In this document: one piece after another, positions 8,646-16,920 of the stretch
How the letters are laid out: every line of letters begins with the position of its first letter
Position numbering within the stretch: position 1 is the stretch's first letter
Origin: Acidobacteriota bacterium
Lineage (GTDB): Bacteria > Acidobacteriota > JAAYUB01
Assembly (NCBI GenBank): GCA_012517875.1
Contig: JAAYUB010000111.1
Location: forward strand, 17,204 to 81,203
DNA: 64,000 nucleotides
Reading direction: 5' to 3'
Notes under the pieces: generated by a model
Database searches by the model: none
Seen by the model: the letters and a program-made list of their open reading frames with translations, nothing else
Told to the model about the DNA's origin: nothing
Translations under genes and position numbers: made by a program

Positions 8646-9711
8646 ACATGTTGGCGACGAACTTGCGAGGAGGCACCAGCATAGCCGCGGCGGTATCCTC
8701 CTTGAGACACTCCTTGTCCACAAGGATGTAGTCCTTGTTCAGAAAGGGAATCCGCAGCGTCGGGGAAAGCCCGAGAAAATTCTGAATGTGCTTGCCCTGA
8801 ACCTGGGGATAGACCAGGTTGATGATCTCGCGGTCATCGGTCATGGGGGATGTGTCGATGAAATTCTTCACCATCATGTTGATCCATTTGGTGTTGGTGC
8901 ACAACTCCAGGGTATTGATCACATGCGGCTTTTCCACAATCAGGTAGGTGGCCGACTCGATGTCGGTGTTGTTGTAAAACGTGCGGCCAATCAGGTAATG
9001 GCCGCGCAGCGAGTAAATCTTGCTCTTCTGGAACGCGACTTCATCCAGCGAGGCCACCGAGTACTTTTTCAGATCGACTTTGATGATGTGCTTCTTCATC
9101 TCGGGATCTTCTTTGACCGCCGTGATGGCCTTGTCTTCGGGGATGACGATGTTGTTCAGCCGGTCGAAAATGGTATACACCTTTTCGAAATGGAAAATCT
9201 GGAAACCCACGTCCAGATTGGTTTTCATGCGATCGGCCAGACCGGCGTCAGCCTGGACGGGGTTTTCGCGGATGAACTGCGTGTTGGACATGGTGCCGCC
9301 GAGGAATGACGGATCCCGGAGGGGGGTGCGCTCCAACGGCCGGGTCTTGCCCTTGTCATCCGGATACAGGATGTCGTAGAAAAACTCCTCCACGGATGAA
9401 AACGTGTGGATCAGTTTGGTCTTGTCCAGCACCAGCATGTCGTAACGGGTGGGTTTGAGATAGTTGTAGAACGAGTTGATCAAGACCTTGATGTTTTTCT
9501 TGGCTAGGACATCCTTGATGATCATCCCACTGAGGATGAGGTAGGGATTCAAGTACGCCTGGTAGATCCGCGCATCGATGTTGCCCGGCATCGGGTCGAC
9601 TTTTTTCGCGAACAAAGCGATCTTTGTCTGCGGCAGCAGATCGTGGTTGGAATCGGAATTGTCGTAGAAAATGATGTGGTATTCCGCCCTGGAATCCGTT
9701 TCTTGAACCAT
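8605..9711 (-). CDS. Unrecognised 368-residue soluble protein
   Basis: I do not recognise this protein. It has no signal peptide, membrane span, cysteine cluster or nucleotide-binding loop that I can see. It is rich in Lys, Asn, Ile and Tyr, and its DNA looks less GC-rich than its neighbours, which use Arg and Ala heavily. ATG 9711 is chosen: GGGGA lies 6 bases upstream and a perfect -10 element lies about 30 bases upstream; a TTG at 9765 would fall inside the -35 element. The 3' end overlaps the start region of the PduS-like gene, which implies translational coupling and a shared role. It could be a partner or regulator of that redox protein, but nothing in the sequence proves it. Confidence 0.8.
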   Translation of the reverse strand: MVQETDSRAEYHIIFYDNSDSNHDLLPQTKIALFAKKVDPMPGNIDARIYQAYLNPYLILSGMIIKDVLAKKNIKVLINSFYNYLKPTRYDMLVLDKTKLIHTFSSVEEFFYDILYPDDKGKTRPLERTPLRDPSFLGGTMSNTQFIRENPVQADAGLADRMKTNLDVGFQIFHFEKVYTIFDRLNNIVIPEDKAITAVKEDPEMKKHIIKVDLKKYSVASLDEVAFQKSKIYSLRGHYLIGRTFYNNTDIESATYLIVEKPHVINTLELCTNTKWINMMVKNFIDTSPMTDDREIINLVYPQVQGKHIQNFLGLSPTLRIPFLNKDYILVDKECLKEDTAAAMLVPPRKFVANMYEAKYFLDIIQKD

Positions 9712-9741
9712 GAATTCCCCGTTGAGTGCAGTGTTTCTCAA

Positions 9742-9770
9742 ATTATACCCGATCCGAACATTCAAGCCAA
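9742..9770 (-). promoter_or_regulatory. Strong promoter for the unknown-pduS-like-nfo operon
   Basis: Read on the minus strand: TTGGCT (9765-9770), 17 bases, then a perfect TATAAT (9742-9747). Transcription would start near 9735, about 25 bases before ATG 9711. The -35 is identical to the one before tgt. Confidence 0.75.
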
Positions 9771-9834
9771 CAGAATTTCCCCGGCAAGTGTCGGATGTGC
9801 TTCAAAAATATATGGCCTTGCGATGCGACGGTGG

Positions 9835-9840
9835 TATAAT
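9835..9840 (+). promoter_or_regulatory. Candidate -10 element for the APC permease
   Basis: A perfect TATAAT 51 bases before the ATG at 9891. No convincing -35 is seen at 16-18 bases upstream, so this is only a candidate. It would be divergent from the operon promoter at 9742-9770. Confidence 0.35.
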
Positions 9841-9890
9841 AACCCGCCTGCAAGTCTTGGAATGATGGGTGGAGAAGTCACGGAGCCGAG

Positions 9891-11978
9891 ATGCTGTCCC
9901 GGCCGGATCTGGTTCGGCGGATAATCCAGCAGGTCGCACGAGTGGGCATGTCGCTGAAAAAGCTCTTCCAGGTCAAATCTCTCGACCAGATCCTGGTTGA
10001 TGCCGAAAAACCGGAATACCGGTTGAATCGGGCGCTGGGCCCGGTCCACCTGATCATGCTTGGCATCGGCGCCATCATCGGCGCCGGCATCTTCGCCACC
10101 ATTGGAACCGCTGCGGCAGGCGACGCCTATCGGCCGGGGGCGGGGCCGGCCCTGATGATCTCGTTCATCATCACCGCGGTCGTCTGCGGGTTCACCGCGC
10201 TCTGCTATGCCGAATTCGCGTCGATGGTCCCCATATCCGGTTCGGCCTACACGTACTCCTATGTCACCCTGGGCGAGATCGTGGCCTGGATCATCGGCTG
10301 GGACCTCATCATCGAGTACGCCGTGGGCAACATCGCCGTGGCCATCAGCTGGGCGAACTACTTCAAGACGCTGTTGCGCGGGCTCGGCATTATCATCCCC
10401 GACTGGCTCTCCATGGATTACCGGACCGCCGCCCGGATCGTCGACGCGACCGGGCAGTCGACCGTGTTCCGCGACGCGCCCCATGTGTTCGGTGTCCCCA
10501 TCGTCTTCAACCTGCTGGCCGTACTCATCGTGGCTGCCATTTCCATTGTGCTGGTGATGGGGATCCGCGGCAGCGCCCGCTTCAACGCGATCATGGTGGG
10601 GATCAAGATCCTGGTGCTGTCCTTTTTCATTGTGGTGGGGCTGAAGTGGGTCCAGCCGGAGAATTGGACACCGTTTGCACCGAACGGCTGGGCGGGCATC
10701 AGCGCGGGCGCGGCCATAGTCTTTTTCGCGTACATCGGGTTCGACGCGGTCTCCACGGTCGCTGAGGAAACCCGCAATCCGAAGCGCAACCTGCCCATCG
10801 GCATAATCGGGTCGCTGATCCTCTGCACATTTTTCTACGTGGTCGTCTCCGCCGTCTTTACCGGCCTGATCTCGTACCCGGACCTCCGGACGAAGCTGGC
10901 CACCGAGCAGGCCGAGCCCCTCACCATGGCGCTGGAACACGCCATCCCCCATTTGGGGTGGGCGGTGGGCATCGTCGCGCTGGGCTCGGTCATCGCCCAC
11001 ACGGCTGTCCTGCTGGTGTTCCAATTGGGCCAGCCGCGGATTTTCTTCTCCATGGCCCGGGACGGACTGCTTCCGGCCATGTTCCAAAAGGTCCATCCCC
11101 GCTTCCGCACCCCCCACGTGGCCACACTCATGACGGGCGCGTTCGTCGCTTTCTTCTCGGCCATCGCCAGCATCGACGAGATGGTGGATTTGACGAACAT
11201 CGGCACGCTGTTCGCGTTCATCCTGGTCTGCAGCGGCATCATTGTGATCCGCAAGCGCGATCCCGACCGGAAGCCGTCGTTCCGAGTGCCGGGCGGGTGG
11301 GGCTGGACGATCGGACTCTACGTCGCGTTTGCCCTCGGCTTGTCGCTGTTCACTTTTTCGATCCTCACCAAGCTGATCATTCTCGGTGTCGCCGGCGTGG
11401 TGTTCGTGCTGGCGCGGAATCACATCTTCCCCGTGCTGGGGATCCTGTCCTGCTTGTACCTGATTTACTATCTCCCGCCCACCTCGTGGCTTCGGTTCGC
11501 CGCGTGGCTGAATTTCGGCTTCGTGATCTACGCCGGCTACGGAGTAGTCCATTCCCGCCTGCGCGGACGTGCTGTCAGCGAGGATCCCGCCACCCACGAC
11601 CGGTACACGGCGCTCACCGGGGCCATCCTCGGGCTGGTGGGGACGGCGCTGCTGCTGGTGACCCGGGGGCTGGACATCATCCTGGTTGCGTTTCAGGCGA
11701 TCCGGGGCCCGGAGGGGTGGGCGCGCGTTCAGGAAGCCGCCGGCCACATCCAGAGCCTCGATGCCTGGCTGCAGTCGTCCTGGTTCCTCACCGCGCCTCT
11801 ACTGCTGAATACCATCGTGCTGGGGCCCCTCTCCCTGCGGCGCGCTTGGCGGGCCCGCCAAGCGGAGACCGCTGCAACGGGCCGTCCGTCCGGCACCCTC
11901 GCCATCGGACTCAGCGCGCTGTTGCTGGCGTTGGGCGCCGTCTACCTGATCGCCATGCTGGTGCACAGCATCGCCTGA
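9891..11978 (+). CDS. APC-superfamily amino acid permease (cationic amino acid transporter type)
   Basis: Inner-membrane secondary transporter for amino acids. The N-terminal hydrophobic helix contains GIGAIIGAGIFATIG (bases ~10066-10110), the substrate-binding signature of the APC family, preceded by a cytoplasmic stretch like those of CAT-type permeases. About twelve spans are expected in the core (to ~11480), and extra hydrophobic segments extend the C-terminus to 695 residues, longer than the usual 450-500 and closer to animal-type CAT proteins. ATG 9891 has GGAG 5 bases upstream; ATG 9948 would give the more typical N-terminus MSLKKLFQVKS and is the alternative. Substrate cannot be read from the sequence. 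Followed by DHH and PHP genes on the same strand. Confidence 0.88.
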   Translation: MLSRPDLVRRIIQQVARVGMSLKKLFQVKSLDQILVDAEKPEYRLNRALGPVHLIMLGIGAIIGAGIFATIGTAAAGDAYRPGAGPALMISFIITAVVCGFTALCYAEFASMVPISGSAYTYSYVTLGEIVAWIIGWDLIIEYAVGNIAVAISWANYFKTLLRGLGIIIPDWLSMDYRTAARIVDATGQSTVFRDAPHVFGVPIVFNLLAVLIVAAISIVLVMGIRGSARFNAIMVGIKILVLSFFIVVGLKWVQPENWTPFAPNGWAGISAGAAIVFFAYIGFDAVSTVAEETRNPKRNLPIGIIGSLILCTFFYVVVSAVFTGLISYPDLRTKLATEQAEPLTMALEHAIPHLGWAVGIVALGSVIAHTAVLLVFQLGQPRIFFSMARDGLLPAMFQKVHPRFRTPHVATLMTGAFVAFFSAIASIDEMVDLTNIGTLFAFILVCSGIIVIRKRDPDRKPSFRVPGGWGWTIGLYVAFALGLSLFTFSILTKLIILGVAGVVFVLARNHIFPVLGILSCLYLIYYLPPTSWLRFAAWLNFGFVIYAGYGVVHSRLRGRAVSEDPATHDRYTALTGAILGLVGTALLLVTRGLDIILVAFQAIRGPEGWARVQEAAGHIQSLDAWLQSSWFLTAPLLLNTIVLGPLSLRRAWRARQAETAATGRPSGTLAIGLSALLLALGAVYLIAMLVHSIA

Positions 11979-12033
11979 CGCGGAGAAACGGCCAGTCGGA
12001 ACCGCATCAACATCCACACCGGAAGGCGCACAC

Positions 12034-13032
12034 ATGTCCATCGAGGTGGTCTACACGCATGACGATTTTGACGGTATCGGCTCGGCGGCCATCTTCGCCC
12101 ATCATTTCCGACCGGCGGAGTTCCGCTTCACGTCGCCGAAACGCCTTGCCGACGAACCGGTGGGCGAGCGAGACGCCGTACTGGATCTGCCGTTCGCCCG
12201 GCGGTGCGCCGTCTGGTTCGACCACCACGAACAGAATTTTGACGAACCGGGCTTTCACGGCGTAGATCCCGCCAGCCTGCCGGGGTTGAGGCAGCCGGCC
12301 CCGTCGTGCGCGCGGGTCATCCTGAACTGGTATCAGGCCGAAGGCATCTCGTATCCGGATCATTTCACCGAGCTGGTGGACGCCATCGACCAGTTCGACG
12401 CAATGAGTTTTGCCGACCTGGACGCCTGGCTGCAGGTGACGCCGGGCCGGGTGGTCAACGAGAGCCTGGTCCTGCCCAACGAGCCGCCGCGCGACCGTTT
12501 CCGGTACTACGCCTTCCTGGCCGGGCTGCTGGAGCAGCGACCCCTGGCTGCGTGCGCCGCCGAACCCACGGTGGCCGCCCGCTACCGGGAACACAGCCGG
12601 CTCAGCGAGCAATACCGCGACGTGTTGCGCAAGATCAGCCGGTTCGATCCCCGCGACCAGAACCGGCGGCTGCTGCTGCTCGATTTCACCGGACTCAAGT
12701 TCCAGCCCGCGGTGGACAAGAAGCTGGCGCTGATCGATCACCCGAGCGTCGACTACATCCTCAGCGTCTACCCCGTTTTCGAGAACAAGGTCAAGACGAA
12801 CGCCGTCACCATTTCCATCGGCCGGAACTTCCTGCGACCCGACGGGCGGCGGGTGGATTGGGGCGAGTTTTTCGCTCAGAAGAACATCGGCGGCGGGCAC
12901 CCGGACGCCGCCGGAGCCCGGCTCGACGCCCGCAGCAAGCCGGAGCGTGACCGCCTGCTGGAGGAGCTTGTCCAGGAGATCATCCGGCTGGTGAATGAAC
13001 CGCCAGAAACAGGCGACGCGGAGGGAGCGTGA
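12034..13032 (+). CDS. DHH-family phosphoesterase
   Basis: A 332-residue member of the DHH phosphoesterase superfamily, which includes NrnA-type nanoRNases and c-di-AMP phosphodiesterases. It has the first motif HDDFDGIGSA (residues ~9-18), the DHH motif in WFDHHEQ (~62-68), and a C-terminal DHHA1-type motif IGGGHPDAAGA (bases ~12885-12917). It lacks the CBS, GGDEF and membrane domains of larger relatives. The start has GGAAGGCG upstream. The last codons overlap the GTG start of the next gene by 4 bases (GTGA), so the two are translationally coupled. Substrate could be an oligonucleotide or a phosphorylated nucleotide; it is not decidable here. Confidence 0.85.
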   Translation: MSIEVVYTHDDFDGIGSAAIFAHHFRPAEFRFTSPKRLADEPVGERDAVLDLPFARRCAVWFDHHEQNFDEPGFHGVDPASLPGLRQPAPSCARVILNWYQAEGISYPDHFTELVDAIDQFDAMSFADLDAWLQVTPGRVVNESLVLPNEPPRDRFRYYAFLAGLLEQRPLAACAAEPTVAARYREHSRLSEQYRDVLRKISRFDPRDQNRRLLLLDFTGLKFQPAVDKKLALIDHPSVDYILSVYPVFENKVKTNAVTISIGRNFLRPDGRRVDWGEFFAQKNIGGGHPDAAGARLDARSKPERDRLLEELVQEIIRLVNEPPETGDAEGA

Positions 13033-14663
13033 AGCCGCTCTGCCGCACCCGGTGGCTCATCGCTGCGGTATGCCTGGCTGTGGGCGTCGCCGCCGGTTGC
13101 GCGATCTGGCTCGCCTCCGGCGACAATTCGCCCGCCCTGCCGGAGAGCGCCTATTGCTGGGGCGCCTTTCACGTTCACTCGACGTATTCCGACGGCCTGG
13201 GCACCTTGTCGGAGATTGCCGCCGCGGCGCGGGACCGGGGGATTTCATTCGTGATCCTCGGTGATCACGGAGCCCCCAATCCTTCCGCCGGCGCTCTGGA
13301 CTGCTCTGTCGACGGCGTCCGGTTCTGCGGCGGATCGGAGACCAGCCACCCGGACGGCCATCTGCTGGTGGTCGGCCTGAACCGAATCCCGCGCTACATT
13401 CTGCCGCCCTCGCCGCCGGATGCGATCGCTGACGTCCGGGCGCTGGGCGGTTTCACGGTTCTGCTCTACCCCGAATGGGCGAAATACCGCTGGCGCTACT
13501 GGGACGACGATTTCCGCCCGCAAGGCATCGAGGTGCTGAATCTGTTCAGCGCCCTGCGTCAAGCCGGGACCATCCAGCAGATCGACATGCTGATGACGTC
13601 ACCCTTCGGAGATTTTCACATCCTGAAAGTGCTGCAGCGGCCGCAGCCGGAAATCCGTCGCTGGGACGAGTTGTTGGAGCGGGGGATGACATACGGATTC
13701 TATGGTTTGGATCTCCACGGCGGATTCCGCTCGATCCTGGAACTGCCGGTGCGGGTGCCGTCGTACCGGCTGGGCTTCGGAATGCTCGCGCTCGGCATCC
13801 GGCAGACCGATGCCGGCGATCCCATGGCCGCCGTGCGACGAGGAGATTTTTTCTCGGTGATCCGCGCCGCGGCCGTGCCGAATCGATTCGAGTTCTGCGC
13901 GCGGCAGGATGGCCGCACCATCCCGCCCGGCCGCATCGTTTCGGGCAGGGCCGACCTGGAGGTCGAGGTCGCGGTGTCCGGGTATGCCACGCGCATCGTC
14001 CTGTTCCGAAATGGTGAGCCCGTTAGCCAGACGGACGCAGGGCGGCTGGAACTGGCTGATGCGCCGGACGGCATGTACCGGGTGGAGGTGTACCTCCGGG
14101 ACCATCCGTCGCTCGCGATGGGGATGCCGTGGATTAGTTCCAACCCGATCGGGATCGGCGACCGCCAGACGGGTCCGCCGGTTGATGAGACCGCACCGCC
14201 CGCAGCCCGGTCCGCCATCGACTGGAGGCGGTTCCGGGTGGAGACCGATGTCGTCTCGCAGGCGGCGTTCACCGCCACGGGATCGGACGGCGAATTCGCG
14301 TACACGCTGACACGGCCGAACGACCCGGGCGACCCCAGTTGGTGTGCGCTGGCGCTGCGTGAGCCGCTGGACCTGTCCGGTGGCCGGGGTGTCTACATCG
14401 ACGCCAGGTCCGATCCCGAGATGCGCTACAATCTGGAGCTACGCAGCGGCGACCGCTGGTACTACGCCTCGTTCCGGGCGGGCCCGGACGGGGAGGGGCA
14501 GCCGGTGTACATTCCGTTCCGGCGCTTCTACCGGGTGAGCGGCGGCCGCGAGACCTTGCCGCTCAATACGCTCGACGGGCTGTTTGTCACCATCAGCAGT
14601 CAGAACGCGATGCCTGGCTTTTCGGGCCGGCTCAACATCCGGGAGATCGGCTGGTACCGCTGA
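13029..14663 (+). CDS. Membrane-anchored PHP-domain protein
   Basis: A 544-residue protein with an N-terminal hydrophobic signal/anchor (residues ~8-30), then a PHP metal-dependent phosphoesterase domain: HVHSTYSDGLG near residue 49 supplies the first metal ligands and ILGDHG near residue 76 the next. The C-terminal half (after ~residue 300) is beta-rich and resembles carbohydrate-binding or Ig-like modules. The N-terminal segment would place the enzyme outside the cytoplasm, unusual for PHP phosphatases acting on histidinol phosphate or DNA. GTG 13029 overlaps the DHH gene stop. A long PHP protein with beta-domains suggests an extracytoplasmic phosphate-ester substrate, but this is inference. 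Confidence 0.75.
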   Translation: MKPLCRTRWLIAAVCLAVGVAAGCAIWLASGDNSPALPESAYCWGAFHVHSTYSDGLGTLSEIAAAARDRGISFVILGDHGAPNPSAGALDCSVDGVRFCGGSETSHPDGHLLVVGLNRIPRYILPPSPPDAIADVRALGGFTVLLYPEWAKYRWRYWDDDFRPQGIEVLNLFSALRQAGTIQQIDMLMTSPFGDFHILKVLQRPQPEIRRWDELLERGMTYGFYGLDLHGGFRSILELPVRVPSYRLGFGMLALGIRQTDAGDPMAAVRRGDFFSVIRAAAVPNRFEFCARQDGRTIPPGRIVSGRADLEVEVAVSGYATRIVLFRNGEPVSQTDAGRLELADAPDGMYRVEVYLRDHPSLAMGMPWISSNPIGIGDRQTGPPVDETAPPAARSAIDWRRFRVETDVVSQAAFTATGSDGEFAYTLTRPNDPGDPSWCALALREPLDLSGGRGVYIDARSDPEMRYNLELRSGDRWYYASFRAGPDGEGQPVYIPFRRFYRVSGGRETLPLNTLDGLFVTISSQNAMPGFSGRLNIREIGWYR

Positions 14664-14685
14664 GCCCACCGCCACAGGATTCCAG

Positions 14686-14713
14686 TTGCTCGCGGTCCAG
14701 CCTCCGGTATAAT
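14686..14713 (+). promoter_or_regulatory. Possible promoter overlapping the rpiB ribosome-binding site
   Basis: TTGCTC (14686-14691) and a perfect TATAAT (14708-14713) are 16 bases apart. The -10 ends only 10 bases before the ATG, so its transcript would lack the AGGGG ribosome-binding site at 14714-14718. It is either a leaderless promoter or coincidental. Confidence 0.3.
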
Positions 14714-14723
14714 AGGGGCACCT

Positions 14724-15521
14724 ATGGAACCCGATTCTTTGCGGCAGCTCATCCAGGAAATCGTCCGGCGGGAGGTGGAGCGCGTTCAGGCCCCCGTCGC
14801 GCCAATCGCGCCGGTGGCCTCCGTTGCCTCCGCCGCACCGCCACCGGTCGCGGGAGGGGGCACGGCGCCTGCTCCGGCGTCGCCGCCCACCGGGAACTGC
14901 CTGCGGGAGTTTCGTTTCGCGGGCAAGGTGCTCACCGCCTCCGACTTGGCGGAGATTGCCCCGCAGACGGATGTGGTGATCGCCCCGGGCACAATCGTCT
15001 CGCCCCTGGTTCATGATGTCGTCCGCGAGCGCCGGCTCCGGCTGCGTGTCGAGGGTGACACCGGACATCCCACGATCGCGGTGGGTTCCGACCACGGCGG
15101 TTTCGCGCTGAAGGAGGCGGTGAAACGCTGGCTTCAGGAGTGGGGGTATCTGTTCTTCGATTATGGCACCCACACCGACAGCGCCGTCGACTATCCGGAA
15201 TTCGCCCACAAGGTGGCTCGGGCCGTGGCTGATAACCACCAGGACCTGGGCATCATCGTCGACGGCGCCGGCATCGGCTCCTGCATCGCGGCCAACAAGG
15301 TGCCGGGGATCCGGGCGGCCCTCTGCCACGACGCCGCCACCGCCCGCAACAGCCGGGAGCATAACTACGCCAATGTCCTCACGCTCGGCGGGCGGATGCT
15401 CCAGCCGGCCGACGCGATGGTCGTCGTGCGCACGTGGCTGGACACGCCGTACGGTGAGGAACGGCACGCCCGCCGCGTCCGTCTGATCGGTGAGATCGAG
15501 AAAAAGTACCTCAAGGACTGA
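14724..15521 (+). CDS. RpiB-type sugar-phosphate isomerase with microcompartment-type N-terminal extension
   Basis: The C-terminal ~150 of 265 residues form an RpiB/LacAB domain: SDHGG (residues 122-126), AGIGSCIAANKVPGIRAAL (182-200), REHNYANVL (211-219). An amphipathic helix, LRQLIQEIVRREVERVQ (6-22), closely resembles encapsulation peptides such as that of PduD. A Pro/Ala-rich linker (23-56) follows, then a small domain with the pattern APGTIVSPLVHD (87-98), which I associate with microcompartment accessory proteins. The catalytic Cys of the usual CGTGIG motif is replaced by Asp180 (VDGAGIG). Ribose-5-phosphate isomerisation is the family reaction, but this substitution makes substrate and mechanism uncertain. 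Three bases separate it from the DeoC gene; AGGGG precedes the ATG by 5 bases. Confidence 0.88.
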   Translation: MEPDSLRQLIQEIVRREVERVQAPVAPIAPVASVASAAPPPVAGGGTAPAPASPPTGNCLREFRFAGKVLTASDLAEIAPQTDVVIAPGTIVSPLVHDVVRERRLRLRVEGDTGHPTIAVGSDHGGFALKEAVKRWLQEWGYLFFDYGTHTDSAVDYPEFAHKVARAVADNHQDLGIIVDGAGIGSCIAANKVPGIRAALCHDAATARNSREHNYANVLTLGGRMLQPADAMVVVRTWLDTPYGEERHARRVRLIGEIEKKYLKD

Positions 15522-15524
15522 GCC

Positions 15525-16286
15525 ATGAAGCCTCTCCCCGACCTGAACCGACTGGTCGACCGCATCACGGACGAGGTGATGCGGGAGCTGGCCCGGCGTG
15601 CCGCGGTGCCGGCCACCGCCGGCGGGCCGCAGCCGGCGACTTTGGCGGGCATGATCGACCACACCATCCTGAAACCGGATGCGGTCCGCGACGACATCGT
15701 CAAGCTGGCACGCGAAGCCCTGCAGTACGGGTTCGCCGCGGTCTGCGTGAACGCCTGCTGGGTGCCGCTGGTGGCCGAGATCCTGCGGGGTTCCACGGTC
15801 AAAACATGCGCGGTGATCGGCTTCCCCCTCGGGGCGATGGTGACGGAGCTGAAAGTCGCGGAGGCGCGCCGGGCGATCGCGGACGGCGCCGCCGAAATCG
15901 ATATGGTGATCAATGTGGGAGCGCTCAAGGGCGGCGAGCTGGACTTCGTCGAGAGCGACATCCGGGCCGTCGTGCAGGCGGCCCGGGAACAAGGCGCCAT
16001 CGTCAAGGTCATCCTGGAGACGTGCCTGCTCACCCGGGACGAGAAAGTCACCGCCTGTCTGCTGTCCAAAAAAGCCGGGGCCCAGTTTGTGAAGACGTCA
16101 ACGGGCTTTGCGTCCGGAGGCGCCACGGTGGCCGACGTCCGGCTGATGCGCGAGACAGTGGGCGACACCATGCAGGTGAAGGCCTCGGGCGGCATCCGAA
16201 ACTACTCCACGGCGGTGGAGATGATCCAGGCGGGGGCGACGCGGATCGGCACCAGCTCGGGCGTGGCCATTGTGTCCGGCCGCTGA
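15525..16286 (+). CDS. deoC: Deoxyribose-phosphate aldolase DeoC with N-terminal targeting-like helix
   Basis: Cleaves 2-deoxyribose-5-phosphate to glyceraldehyde-3-phosphate and acetaldehyde. All catalytic residues are present: Asp126 (EIDMVINVG), Schiff-base Lys190 (FVKTSTGF) and Lys219 (QVKASGGIR). Residues 1-40, absent from ordinary DeoC, form an amphipathic helix (LNRLVDRITDEVMRELARR, 7-25) and a Pro/Gly-rich linker, the layout of an encapsulation peptide. DeoC and RpiB are the signature enzymes of sugar-phosphate-utilising (SPU) microcompartment loci; the volatile acetaldehyde product explains the compartment. The gene follows the RpiB gene by three bases, and a strong hairpin follows the stop. 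No shell gene is seen in the window. Confidence 0.93.
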   Translation: MKPLPDLNRLVDRITDEVMRELARRAAVPATAGGPQPATLAGMIDHTILKPDAVRDDIVKLAREALQYGFAAVCVNACWVPLVAEILRGSTVKTCAVIGFPLGAMVTELKVAEARRAIADGAAEIDMVINVGALKGGELDFVESDIRAVVQAAREQGAIVKVILETCLLTRDEKVTACLLSKKAGAQFVKTSTGFASGGATVADVRLMRETVGDTMQVKASGGIRNYSTAVEMIQAGATRIGTSSGVAIVSGR

Positions 16287-16338
16287 CAAGCGGGCGCTGC
16301 CGACAGGATTTCTGCGCGATGCTTGCGGGAGAGGAGAC

Positions 16339-16363
16339 GGGGGACGCCGCGCGGGCGTCCCCC
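16339..16363. terminator. Strong hairpin between convergent deoC and DUF948 genes
   Basis: A perfect 10-base-pair stem (GGGGGACGCC / GGCGTCCCCC) with a 5-base loop. No T-tract follows on either strand, so it may stop transcription weakly or protect 3' ends from both directions. Confidence 0.5.
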
Positions 16364-16374
16364 CGCGGTAATTC

Positions 16375-16893
16375 TCAGATGAACATTTCTTCGTCGGCGA
16401 TCGCCTGATTGACGTCCCGGTGGCGCCGGTCGCCCCGCAGGTACATCATTGCAGCGCGTACGCCCTTGACCACCGCCGAGATTTCCGCCAACGGGTTCAG
16501 CAGGTTGTTGGTAATGGACGTGGTGACGAGCTCCATCTTCTTGACGGTGTCCGTCAGGACGTTGTCGATCTTGGAAACCTGCTGCCGGGCGGCAGCCGTG
16601 GTCTCGCGGAGGAAACCGGCGATGTCATCGGTGGTTTCGCGGGTGGTCTGGAAAACTTCCTTCAGGTTCAAACTGATGTCCACAAGCTGCTCACCCACCG
16701 GCCGGACGGCCTTCACGAAATCACCCATGCCGTTCAAAACTTCGGTGATTTTCGGGGCGGAGTCCTCAAGGAAGCGATCCAGCTTGCGCGCGCTCTCTTC
16801 CAACTTGCGGGTGGCGCGGAATGCGACGACGGTCAACACCACCATCGCGGTCGATTGAATGGCGAGAATCAGGACCAACAGCGTCATTTCCAT
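16375..16893 (-). CDS. DUF948-like membrane protein
   Basis: A 172-residue protein with one N-terminal membrane span (residues ~4-24) followed by a long amphipathic, coiled-coil-like helix rich in Thr, Glu and Lys. This is the layout of DUF948 proteins, often encoded beside YtxH-like genes. AGGA precedes the ATG. The YtxH gene lies 27 bases upstream, so the two form an operon driven from 17319-17347. Function unknown; presumably an envelope or general-stress protein. Confidence 0.7.
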   Translation of the reverse strand: MEMTLLVLILAIQSTAMVVLTVVAFRATRKLEESARKLDRFLEDSAPKITEVLNGMGDFVKAVRPVGEQLVDISLNLKEVFQTTRETTDDIAGFLRETTAAARQQVSKIDNVLTDTVKKMELVTTSITNNLLNPLAEISAVVKGVRAAMMYLRGDRRHRDVNQAIADEEMFI

Positions 16894-16920
16894 GTCCGGT
16901 TTCCTGTCATGGTATCGGAA

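Noticed and set aside
14708..14713. TATAAT before rpiB as a firm promoter
   Set aside because: Its transcript would start after the ribosome-binding site; kept only as a low-confidence entry.
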